This document shows positions 11,285 to 20,434 of a DNA stretch of 64,000 nt, piece after piece. Where the stretch lies: positions 173,954,689-174,018,688 of the forward strand of contig NC_058523.1 in NCBI RefSeq assembly GCF_904849725.1, written 5' to 3'. The first letter of the stretch is position 1. Each line of letters opens with the position of its first letter. Position numbers and translations under genes: made by a program. The DNA is from Hordeum vulgare subsp. vulgare. Its lineage: Eukaryota > Streptophyta > Magnoliopsida > Poales > Poaceae. The notes beneath the pieces were generated by a model. The model was not told where the DNA came from, did not search any database, and saw only the letters and a list, made by a program, of their open reading frames with translations.

Positions 11285-12030
11285 GAGTGAATAGGTTGCT
11301 ATTCATTCGGACAGGTTTCCAACTTAGGCAATTGATTCACGGCTAAGCCCCCCAAATGAAAGGATTGTCCTTCACTCGGCGTAGTTTCTATAGTTAGGCA
11401 AAGACTTATTCGCAGCTAAGCATCCGAGTGAATAGGTTGCAATTCACTTGGAACGGTTTTTAACTTAGGTGAAAACATGCTCGCAGCTAAGCCCCTGAGT
11501 AACATGATTTCTCTTCACTCGGAGTAGTTTCTATAGTTAGGCGAAAACTGATTCGCAGCTAAGCATCCGAGTGAATAGGTTGTTATTCACTCAGAAGGGT
11601 TTTTAACTTAGGCGAAAACATGTTCGCGGGTAAGCCCCCGAGTGAAAGGATTGCCCTACACTCGGAGTATATTCTATATTTAGGTGAAAACATTTTCGCA
11701 GCTAAGCCCCCGAGTGAGAGGATTGCTCTTCACTCAGAGTAGTTTCTATACTTTGGCGAAGACTGATTCACGGCTAATCATCCGAGTAAATAGGTGGCTG
11801 TTCACTCAGAAGGGGTTTTAACTTAGGTGAAAACATGTTCACAGCTAAGCCCCCGAGTGAGGGGATTGCACTTCACTCGAAGTACTTTCTATACTTAGAC
11901 GAAGACTGATTCGCAGCTAAGCATCCGAGTGAATAGGTTGCTATTCACTTGGAAGGGTTTTTTTAACTTAGGCAAAAACATGTTCGTAGCTAAACCCATG
12001 AGTGAGAAGATTGCTCTTCACTCGGAGTAT
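11285..12030 (+). repeat. Dimeric tandem repeat (about 142 bp, built from 72-bp halves) between convergent genes
   Basis: Units begin with cgagtgaataggttgctattcac at about 11285, 11426, 11569, 11784 and 11927, giving spacings of 141, 143, 215 and 143 bp. Each unit contains two related halves, each including 'cagctaagc' and 'cactcggag'. The 215-bp unit has one extra half (143 + 72). The array separates the 3' ends of the antisense gene (11129) and pol (12101), so it lies in the convergent intergenic region of Tat1. Confidence 0.85.
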
Positions 12031-12100
12031 GTTTTGGGTATGAAACTGCTCGATCAGAATCGATACAAATTGAAGAAATTATGACTGTTCCAACTGTTTG

Positions 12101-14356
12101 TCAAGCATAAAAACGTCGGAGTAGATCCACATTCCAAGCTCGGGGTTCGTCGGCTCTCTTCTTAAGGTTGTAGTGATGGTAAGCTCCATTGTTCAGTACC
12201 TTGGTGACAATGAATGGTCCTTCCCACGTAGGTACTAGCTTATGAGGTCTCCGTTGATCCACTCGGAGCATTAGATCTCCTTTGTGAAACGCCCGACTCC
12301 TGACATGTCTTGCATGGAAGCGCCAAAGATCCTGTTGATATAAAGTCGATTGAATTAAGGCCAGTTCGGGCTCTTCTTCCAAGAGATCCACTTTGTCCTG
12401 ACACACCCATTCACCTTTAGTCTCTGAGTAAAAATCTACACGGGGAGAATTATGAAGGATATCACTCGACAAGACAGCTTCAACTCCATACACCAAGAAG
12501 AAGGGTGTGCGTCCAGTTGACCGGTTAGGGGTTGTTCTCAAGCCCCACAAAATACATGGCAGTTCATTTACCCAGGCCCCAGCTGCATGTTCCAAATCCC
12601 ATATGATTCGCGGTTTCAGCCCTTGAAGGATAAGGCCGTTTGCCCGCTCAGCTTGTCCATTGGTTTGCAGATGTGCGACGGACGCATAATCCACCCGAGT
12701 GCCTTAAGCAGAGCAAAAGCACCTGAACTCTTCTGGGTCGAAGGTACAACCATTGTCTATTATGATGTTGTGAGGAACTGCGTACCAAAATGTTATATCT
12801 CTCATGAACTTGATGGCGGTGTGCGAGTCCAACTTCTTTACCGGCTTGGCTTCAATCCATTTAGTAAACTTGTCGACTGCAACAAGCAAGTGTGTGAATC
12901 CACTCTGACATGTTCGGAATGGGCCGACCATATCCAAACCCCAAACAACGAATGGCTAGACGAGCGGGATGGTCTTCAAGGCAGATGCAGTCTTGTGAGA
13001 CAAGTTTGAATAGACTTGGCAACCTTCATAGTGAACAACGATATCTTTAGCCATCTCATTAGCACGTGGCTAGAAGAACCCAGCTCGATATGCTTTGGCA
13101 ACAATGGTCCGAGAGGATTCATGCTGACCACAGGTCCCGGAGTGGATTTCTTCCAGGATCACTCGACCCTCCCGAGGGGAAATGCAGCATTGAGCTACGC
13201 CGGTAACACTTTCTTTGTAAAGCTGACCGCCCATCATAGTAAAATACTTCGATCTACGGACAATCTGCTTAGCTTCACCTTCGTCATTAGGGAGTTCTCT
13301 TCTCAGGATGTATGCAATGTATGGTACTGTCCATTCGGGTGTGATCACCAGGATTTCCATAACTAAATCAACCACTGCTGGGACGTCAATCTCAGTCGGA
13401 TTGGAGGTGCTCATCGATTGTGGGGGCTTTACAGTGAAAGGATCCTCTTGCACCGAAGGAGTATGTAGGTGCTCCAGGAACACATTGTTGGGGACATGTT
13501 TCTGAGCGGAGCCAATCTTGGCCAGTTCATCATCTGCTTGGTTTTTTAATCGGGGAACATGGTGGATCTCCAGACCTTCAAACTTCTTCTCAAGTTTCCT
13601 TACTGCATTGCACTATCCAGTCATGGCGGAGTTCCTGACATCCCATTCCTTCATTACTTTATTGACCACCAAATCTGAGTCGCCGTACCCCATCAAGAGT
13701 CAGATGCCGAGTGAGATGGCCATACACAACCCGTAAAGGAGGGCTTCATATTCAGCCTCATTGTTGGAGGAATCAAAATGAATCTGGAGAACATAGTTGA
13801 TCTTGTCTCCTTTTGGGGACACCAATACCACACCAACACCGGACCCATTCAACATTTTGGATCCATCGAAGAACATAGTCTAGTGTGCCAGGTGAATTTG
13901 AGTTGGCTGCTGTTGTTCCACCCACTCGGCCATGAAATCAGCAAGGGCTTGAGACTTGATAGCTTTCTTTGCCTTGAACAAGATGTTAAAATATAACAGC
14001 TCAGTGTCCCACTTAGCCACACGAACCGATGCGTCACGATTGTGAAGAATCTCTGATAGTGGAGCATCACTGACGACTGATATAGAATAATCTTGAAAGT
14101 AGCGTGCCACCTTCTCCGCTTATAAGTATATTCCATAAAGGAGCCTGTGGTAATGGGGATACCTTCGCTTAGAAGGGGTTAATACTTCAGAAATGTAATA
14201 GACTAGGTGCTGGACCTTGTAAACTTTTCCTTCTTATCGCTCGACAGTCAGAACCGTGCTGACAACTTGATTGATAGTTGCGATGTATAACAGCAAGGCT
14301 AGTTTGCTATGCACAGCAGCAAGCACCGGCTGGGTGGAAAGCACAACTGGAATCCC
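12101..14356 (-). pseudogene. Tat1 pol remnant: RT tail, RNase H, integrase
   Basis: Minus-strand Ty3-gypsy polyprotein, truncated at its N-terminal side by the CACTA insertion. It reads from the RT connection (PVLAA..LLLYIAT near 14300), through SDAPLSEILHNRD and an RNase H domain (FFDGSK..GSGVGVVL near 13830-13860, NNEAEYEALLYGL near 13750), to the integrase. The integrase keeps GLDMVGPF, IIIDNG and NGQAERAN, which hold the D, D and E catalytic residues, followed by the C-terminal WEGPFIVTKVLNNGAY. It ends ..DLLRRFYA with a stop at 12101. Stops or frameshifts near 13690, 13610, 13040, 12970 and 12700 make it non-functional. Gag, protease and the RT palm are not present anywhere in Tat1. Confidence 0.9.
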
Positions 14357-14660
14357 GTTCTTTGTCGTCAGCCAGTTCTTTGCCGTTGCTGGCTGACAGC
14401 AAAGAACCTCTTTGCCATACGTTGATAGAAGGCAGACGGCAAAGGACTGACACATGGCAAAAATACTATTTGCCATGTGTCGGCCCTTTGTCGTCTGCCA
14501 GCGGACGGCAAAGAGACCCAGGGCAGAGGACAAAGAGGACGGGTGGGTCCCATGCCTGCCATGTCCGAAATCCGGGGTCCTTTGCCGTCTGCCGTGGGGC
14601 CCTTTGCCGTTGGGGGGCGGACGGCAAAGGGGCCGCCCTATAACGGCCGTTAACCCCCTC
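14342..14660 (+). repeat. Left terminal and subterminal repeat region of CACTA element
   Basis: Several direct and inverted copies of a short motif around ttgccgtc/gacggcaaa occur here (for example 14380, 14431, 14505, 14581, 14602, 14620). Such subterminal motifs are where En/Spm-type TnpA proteins bind. The right-hand counterpart is absent. Confidence 0.75.
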
Positions 14661-15061
14661 GTCCTCACTGTCTCTCTCTCCCCCTAGCCACTCACTCACT
14701 GTCTCTCTCCACGGCGACCCCCTCCCCGCGGCGAGCCCCTCCCCGCGGTGAGCCCCCCGCGGCGAGCCCCTCCCGTCGAGAGCCCGTCCCTGCGACAACC
14801 CACCCCCGCGGCTTCCCACCCCTGCGTCGAGCCCCCCTGCCACGCACACCCTGTCGCGTGCCCCCTGCCCCCTTGCCGTCGTCCACCGCCGCCGCCGCCG
14901 CCCATGCCGTCGTCCACCGCGGTGAGTTGAGTTCTTCTTATTTTTCTTTTTAAAAAAGTTAATTACTTTAGTTAGTTTATTAGGTTAGTTTTTTTTATTA
15001 TATATAGGGTAATTTAGTTAGTTTATTTGGTTAGATTATTCGGCTAATTTGGTTAGTTAGT
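14661..15061 (+). other. GC-rich then AT-rich leader of the CACTA element
   Basis: A C-rich stretch (14700-14920, with repeated gcggcgagcccctcc) may include transcribed leader sequence. A possible donor at 14921 (gcggtgagttg) ends it, followed by AT-rich DNA with repeated ggttagtttatt. I see no protein I recognise. This layout suggests a 5' untranslated exon and first intron, which is inference only. Confidence 0.35.
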
Positions 15062-15423
15062 TAGGATAGAAGAAAAAAAAGAGGAAACGCAGAAGGAAAA
15101 AAATGAAAAAGAAAAAAGAAAAGAAGAAAATAATTAGAAGGAGAACGAAAAGAAGAAAGAGAAGAAGAAGAAGAAGAGGAAGAAGAAGAGGAGGAGGAGG
15201 TGGAGGAGAAAAAAGAAGAAGAAGAAGAAGAAGAATAAGAAGAGGAGGAGGAGGAGGAAGAGGAGGAGGAAGAAGAAGAAGAAGAAGAAGAAGAAGAAGA
15301 AGAAGAAAAAGAAAAAGAATAGGAGGAGAAAAAGAGAAGGGGGAGTAGGAGGAGAAAAAAGAAGAAGAAGAAGAAAAGAAGAAGAAGAAGAAAAAGAGGA
15401 GAGAGGAGAAGAAGAAAGAAGAG
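15062..15423 (+). repeat. Purine-only microsatellite (GAA/GGA)n, about 360 bp
   Basis: An almost uninterrupted purine tract on the plus strand made of gaa, aga and gga units. Long frames through it on either strand are low-complexity artefacts (poly Arg/Lys or poly Ser/Phe/Leu). It sits in the leader of the CACTA element. Confidence 0.95.
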
Positions 15424-15815
15424 GAAAACACGACCCCTGACCCCGGCACCCCGAAACGGACCCTCGACCCCTGACCCCTGACGCCCGACGCCACTGACCC
15501 CCAACGCCACTGACCACGACCCCCGACCCCCGACGCCACTGACCCCCGACGCCACTAACCCTCGACCCCCGACTCCACTGACCCCCGACCCAGACCCTCG
15601 GCCCACGACTCCCGACCCCCGACGCTCGACGTCACCAACCCCCGACCCCCGACGCCACTGACACCCGATGTCACTGACCCTGGACCCCCGACGCCACTGA
15701 CCCCCCACAACCGACGCCACTAACCCCCCGACCCCTGATGCCACCGACACACGACACCACCGACCCTCGACGGCACTAACTCCCGACGCCACTAAGCCCC
15801 GACCCCCGACACCTC
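15424..15815 (+). repeat. Minisatellite of cccccgacgccactga-like units
   Basis: About 390 bp of irregular tandem units of roughly 14-20 bp, with consensus near ctgacccccgacgccac. The plus strand is C-rich. It directly follows the purine microsatellite. Confidence 0.9.
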
Positions 15816-16147
15816 TTCTGCCTTCTTTTGAACGAGAAGGTGCTTTTCGGCCTTCCAGAGGCCCACGAGGTCATAGTTTTGTAAATTATGAGTTAGGTCA
15901 CATATTTTCCGATTATGTTAATTATAAAAAACATCGTATTTGTGTTGATCGTGTGAATTTTAATGTGCAGTTGTTCGACGACCTCCACGTGCGTTGGACG
16001 AGCTCCGCCCTTGCGTTTGTTGGTGAGCACAAATGACTTCTCCTCCTACCCCCTTAATTTTCTCTGTCCCGGACTTCGTGCCGATGAAACTTGCTAGCTA
16101 TAGGTTTCTTCAATCATGAGTATGCGTGACCAATATGCGTCTGCTGT
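15816..16147 (+). other. CACTA leader between minisatellite and hairpins
   Basis: A possible short exon lies around 15971-16022 (cagttgttcgacg...tttgttggtgagc, flanked by an AG and a GT). No recognisable protein. The remainder is unassigned leader or intron of the transposon. Confidence 0.3.
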
Positions 16148-16210
16148 TCGAAAGGGCGACCTCTATAAATATGCATTTCTTTGCATATTTATAACCGGCA
16201 TCCTTTCGAA
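16148..16210. repeat. 63-bp interrupted palindrome upstream of the CACTA transposase
   Basis: Outer arms TTCGAAAGG (16148-16156) and CCTTTCGAA (16202-16210) enclose inner arms TATAAATATGCA (16164-16175) and TGCATATTTATA (16182-16193) around a 6-base loop. All 21 arm pairs are perfect, so a stem-loop can form in DNA or RNA. Confidence 0.85.
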
Positions 16211-16234
16211 TTGTCCAGCATTATCCATGGACAG

Positions 16235-16451
16235 CCCGAGTATGTGTAGATTGGGTTTGTTTTCCCGTATGCTGTGCTCCGGATCCGATGCGGAATTTCA
16301 TCAGTGCCTCCCCAGTTGTTCTCCGAGTACACATCCTCTCTGCTTATTGTTGAGACATGTATCAGGAAAACAGCGGGGAGGTGCTGCCGAAATTCTGCGT
16401 CGCATCTGGAGGAGAGCATCGGAAAACGAACCCAGTATACACATACTCGGG
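16235..16451. repeat. 217-bp imperfect fold-back (arms about 100 bp) in CACTA leader
   Basis: The left arm starts CCCGAGTATGTGTA (16235) and the right arm ends TACACATACTCGGG (16451). The arms pair with scattered mismatches through blocks such as TTTTCC, GAATTTC and CCTCCCC, leaving a short loop near 16340. It lies about 140 bp before the transposase start at 16588. Any transcript through it could form a long imperfect hairpin. Confidence 0.8.
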
Positions 16452-16587
16452 TGGGATTAGGACCTATCTTTACCTATTAGCTTGTAGGTTGCATGGACGT
16501 AGTAAAACTGACAAACTTGATTAGCGTATGAATATAGATGATGAATTATATATTTATTTCTTCTGCCCCCATAGGTTGCTAGGCAAC

Positions 16588-19139
16588 ATGAGTGATCGCG
16601 CTTGGATGTACACTGGTCACCCTAGTCAGAAATACATGACCCATGATTGGTTAACAAAAACCAGGGGGTTTGTGAGAGCCGCATTTGCAAATGGCCAGCA
16701 AAAAACATGGTGCCCGTGTCCCAACTGCGACAACTAGAAATAGCAGACAAAGTTTGAAATGGGTAAACACCTGCAGAAGTGGGGTTTTACGCCTAATTAT
16801 ATGGTGTGGACTTTTCATGGTGAGTCTGACCAACGTGCCAGAGCTGATGTGATTCGTCGTCGCACCGAAGAGCATGGTACCGGGATTGAAGACATGGTGC
16901 AAGACTTTGATGATGCTCGGGATTCGGACGATGAAATGGAGGAATCTGCAAAGGCCTTCTATGAAATGTTGGAGTCTTCAAAACGTCCTCTCCACGAGCA
17001 GACTGAGCTTTGTCAGCTGGATGCCATCGCGCAGGTAATGGCTCTGAAGGCTCAATTCAACCTAGGCAGAGAATGCTACGACGCGATGATGACGATATTT
17101 GGACGCTTTCTACCAAAAGGCCATGTACTGCCTGCAAACCTGTACCAGACAGAGAAAATCCTTCGTGTACTTAAGATGCCCTATGAGAAGATACATGCCT
17201 GTGAGAATGGATCTGCCTTATTTAGGCTTGAGTATGCAGCCTTGAACTATTGCCCCATTTGGAATTCTTCCAGGTATATTGTGGTAGACAACGGCATGGG
17301 TGAGAAGAATCAGACCAAAATCCCCATTAGTGTTCTTCAGTATTTGCCAATCGTACCAAGACTTCAACGTCTTTTCATGGTTGAAGAGACGGCCAGACAG
17401 ATGACATGGCAGAAATTGGGCAAAAGAACCGAACTAGATGCGGATTGGAACAAGATGCTGGTACACACTTCAGATGGTTTTGCCTGGAGGCACTTCGATG
17501 CATTACATAAGGATAAATCGGAAGATCCAAGGCAACCTAGAGTTGCCATCAGCAAGGATGGGTTCAATGTGTATGGTATGACGGCAGCACAATACAGTTG
17601 TTGGCCTGTATTTGTCATTCCACTAAATTTGCCACCCGGAGAGATTATGAAAAGAAAGAACATTTTCCTGACGTTGATAATTCCAGGGCCCAACTATCCG
17701 GGGAAGAATATGAATGTGTACATGCAGCCGCTTAAGGATGAGTTGCAAGAAGCCTGGGATAATGGGATCAAGACCTACAACGCGGCTACCAAAACAAATT
17801 TCAAAATGCATGTGTGGTACATGTACTCAACGCGTGATTATCCGGCGTTTGTACTATTCGCTGGCTGGTGTGTGCATGGAAGGTTCCCGTGCACCACATG
17901 CAAGGAAGCTCTTCAGTTTCATTGGTTGCAGGCTGGTCGCAAGTATTCTTGCTTCGACATGCATAGACAATTCCTGGATCCTGACCATAAGTTCAGAAAA
18001 GACAAGAAGAATTTCATCAAAGGTAGAGTTGTCAAAAACACTGCACCAACTGCGTTGACAGGCCAACAGACCCTTGATCAGTTAAACGCTCTCGAGCCTG
18101 ATCCTTTGCGTCGAGGATACTTCAAATGGTATAATACGGAACACGCCTGGACTCACAAGTCATGCTTATGGGATCTGCCTTACTTCAAAAACCTCCTTTG
18201 CCCACACAACATTGACGTGATGCACACTGAAAAGAATATTGCGGAGGCCATTTTTGGTACATTATTCGGCATAGAGGGGAAGTCAAAAGATAATCCTAAG
18301 GCTAGAATCGACCTAGAGGCTCTATGTGATAGACCGTTGCAAAACTTGCGACAACGGAATGGAAAGCAAAGCATAGCGAAGCCAAAGGCATGGTTCAATC
18401 TGGAAAGGCCAGCTATGAGGGAAATGCTATTGTGGGTGAAAATGCGGTTGATGTTCTCCGATGGGTATGCTGCGAATCTAAAGAGGGGAGCGAGTCTTGA
18501 GGAATTGAAAATATTTGGGCTCAAGAGTCATGATTGGCAAATATGGATTGAGCGGGTAATGCCGGTGATGTTGCATGGCTTTATCCCTGAGGATGAATGG
18601 CTAGTACTGGCAGAGCTGACCTATTTCTTCCGTTCTCTTTGTGCGAAAGAACTATCGCCTGGCGTGCTAGATGAAATGGAAGAGTTGGCGTCGGAGTTGA
18701 TCTGCAAATTAGAAAAGATCTTTCCACCGGGCTTCTTTAATCCAATTCAACATTTGATTTTGCATCTCCCGACCGAGGAAAGAATGGGGGGGGGCGTTCA
18801 AAATCGATGGTGGTACTCAACTGAGAGGATGCGGAAGACGCTTCGAGCTAAGTGTAAAAATAAACGTAGAAATGAAGCATCGATGGCCAAGGCATTCATT
18901 ACTAAGGAGGCGGCAAACTTCATGACAGCACACTACGAAGCCAAAAATCATCATTTGCATAACCCGAAGCCTCGGTACAATGATGGCGATCGAAAAAACG
19001 TTCGATCCAACCTCAGCCTATTCAAAGGTAAGCTCGCACCATCCGGTGCTTCGAAAGGGAAATCATTGGATGTCGAAGAATGGTGGACCATTTCATTGTA
19101 TACCTTCACCAACCTAACAGAAGTGCGGCCGTACATCGA
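16588..19139 (+). pseudogene. CACTA transposase (Tnp2-like), main exon, with nonsense codons
   Basis: Transposase of the TNP2 type (Transposase_21 family), which in intact elements cuts at the CACTA ends. The start at 16588 (MSDRAWMYTGH) begins the N-terminal transposase-associated domain with CPCPNCDN. In-frame stops at 16735-16737 and 16741-16743 follow, then 794 open codons from 16759 (MGKHLQKWGF) to the exon end. The Tnp2 core includes PGNP-like PGPNYPGKNMNVYMQPL (near 17689) and FPCTTCKEA (near 17884). The C-terminal DUF4218-type block contains MLHGFIPEDEW, ILHLPTEERMGGG and RWWYSTERM, with LHLP motifs expected for the family. The exon ends at 19139 before a gtaagt donor. Two nonsense codons make it inactive unless bypassed. 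The rest is well preserved, suggesting a fairly recent loss. Confidence 0.93.
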
Positions 19140-19215
19140 GTAAGTTCTCGGTAATTTATTATTCCACAACTTCTAATTGCTTTGAACTACTCTTATTCCT
19201 GGATAGTTGATATAG

Positions 19216-20214
19216 TCGATACGTCGCTGAATTCTCGGATGGAGCGGTCATCGAAAAGGATTCCGTCGAAGAGTATGGGGTTCTCGCAAAGCATGGAGGC
19301 TAATATCCCGGTTTCATCTCTTGGTTCAAACAAAGGGTAATTAATTACCATTAAGGGCCCATTTGATTTCTTGGTCTAATTTGCGGCTAATGCATCCATT
19401 CCTTCGTATTAAACTTGTAGGCTGATGCAGAGTCTATGGACGCCGAGTTGAGACAAGTCCCTAATGGTTTTGACTATAAGGTCCGTTCATCATACAAATA
19501 CAACATCAACGGGTATCACTTTCATACCTTTGGCAAAGAGCTATCTATGCCCGACCTAAAGTCTACAAATTGTTTTGTCTCTGCTATCGGCGAAGGAGAC
19601 ACCGAGTATTATGGAAGAGTTGAAGCAATTTATGAACTTCTATTCTATGGTGAAAACCCACCGACCGTCGTAGTCTTCAAATGTTATTTGTTTGAGCCGA
19701 GGGAGACTAGAAGGACTCGTGAACATATAGGACTAGTCGAAATCAACCAAAACACCAACTTAGATGTTCCCGATGTCTATATTACGGCTCAACAGGCGAC
19801 ACAAGTTTTCTATCTACCGTGGGCCTGCCAAACTGATCCAAATCTCAAAGGTTGGGATGTCGTTTATGAAGTGCCACCACATTTCAGACCACCTACCCTC
19901 AATGAAGAGGATTACGAACCTCACATTAACCCAGAAAAATATGAAGGAGAATTCTTCCAAGAAACACGTATGTCCAAGAAACGTTTCAAGAACCGCTCTA
20001 CTTCACCCCAGAACATTGAAGTAGACAGCGACAGTGAATCCGTCTTAACCCCTGAGCCCGAACAGGAAGAGCTGGAAGAAGAAGAGCTTACTGCTGCGGT
20101 GACCTGTCCGTTCTTGACCGATTACATAATGGTGGCCTTCCACATGTTCTTCGTGATAGTGATGATGATGATGCATTTATTGATGATAGTGATGATCATG
20201 TGCATTTATTGACC
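19216..20214 (+). pseudogene. 3' exons of the CACTA transposase gene (DUF4216 domain)
   Basis: A small exon (19216-19336; reads RYVAEFSDGAVIE) joins in frame to the transposase exon through tatag acceptor and gtaatt donor. It contains a stop (taa at about 19301, just before YPGF). The next exon, from 19421, carries a DUF4216-like domain (YNINGYHFHTFG, GRVEAIYELLFY, QVFYLPWA) and an acidic tail. Near 20100 the frame shifts: the open frame runs into a hydrophobic artefact, while the other frame continues as an acidic end (HVLRDSDDDDAFIDDSDD) to a stop at about 20212. So the tail was originally acidic and not membrane-spanning. Confidence 0.85.
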
Positions 20215-20434
20215 CCAAAGCATATATAGACGAGCACGATTGTTATTAGTTCATGTCAGGTATTCAACTATTATACTATATATAAATTTTGAGTTCATGT
20301 TAGGTATTCAATTTTTATTAGTCATGTTGGTATTTATGACGATGATACACTTAAATTATATACATTTTATTACTCCTGTTGGTATTTATGTTGTACTAAT
20401 TTCATTTACTCTTTGTCATGATAGGTGTTTTAAG
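20215..20434 (+). other. Spacer between the two CACTA genes with 22-bp motif copies
   Basis: AT-rich spacer containing copies of catgttggtatttatgttgt near 20323 and 20374. The same motif recurs at about 20617 and 20681 inside the first intron of the next gene. No gene is seen. Confidence 0.6.

Noticed and set aside
11285..12030. Regularly spaced repeats that might suggest a CRISPR array
   Set aside because: Units are 141-143 bp with no short conserved repeat and unique spacers. The context is a plant retrotransposon.
12587..13736. Several plus-strand frames over 60 codons
   Set aside because: They are antisense shadows of the Tat1 integrase and RNase H on the minus strand.
15061..15792. Long minus-strand frames rich in Ser, Phe and Leu
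   Set aside because: They are translations of the purine microsatellite and the C-rich minisatellite.
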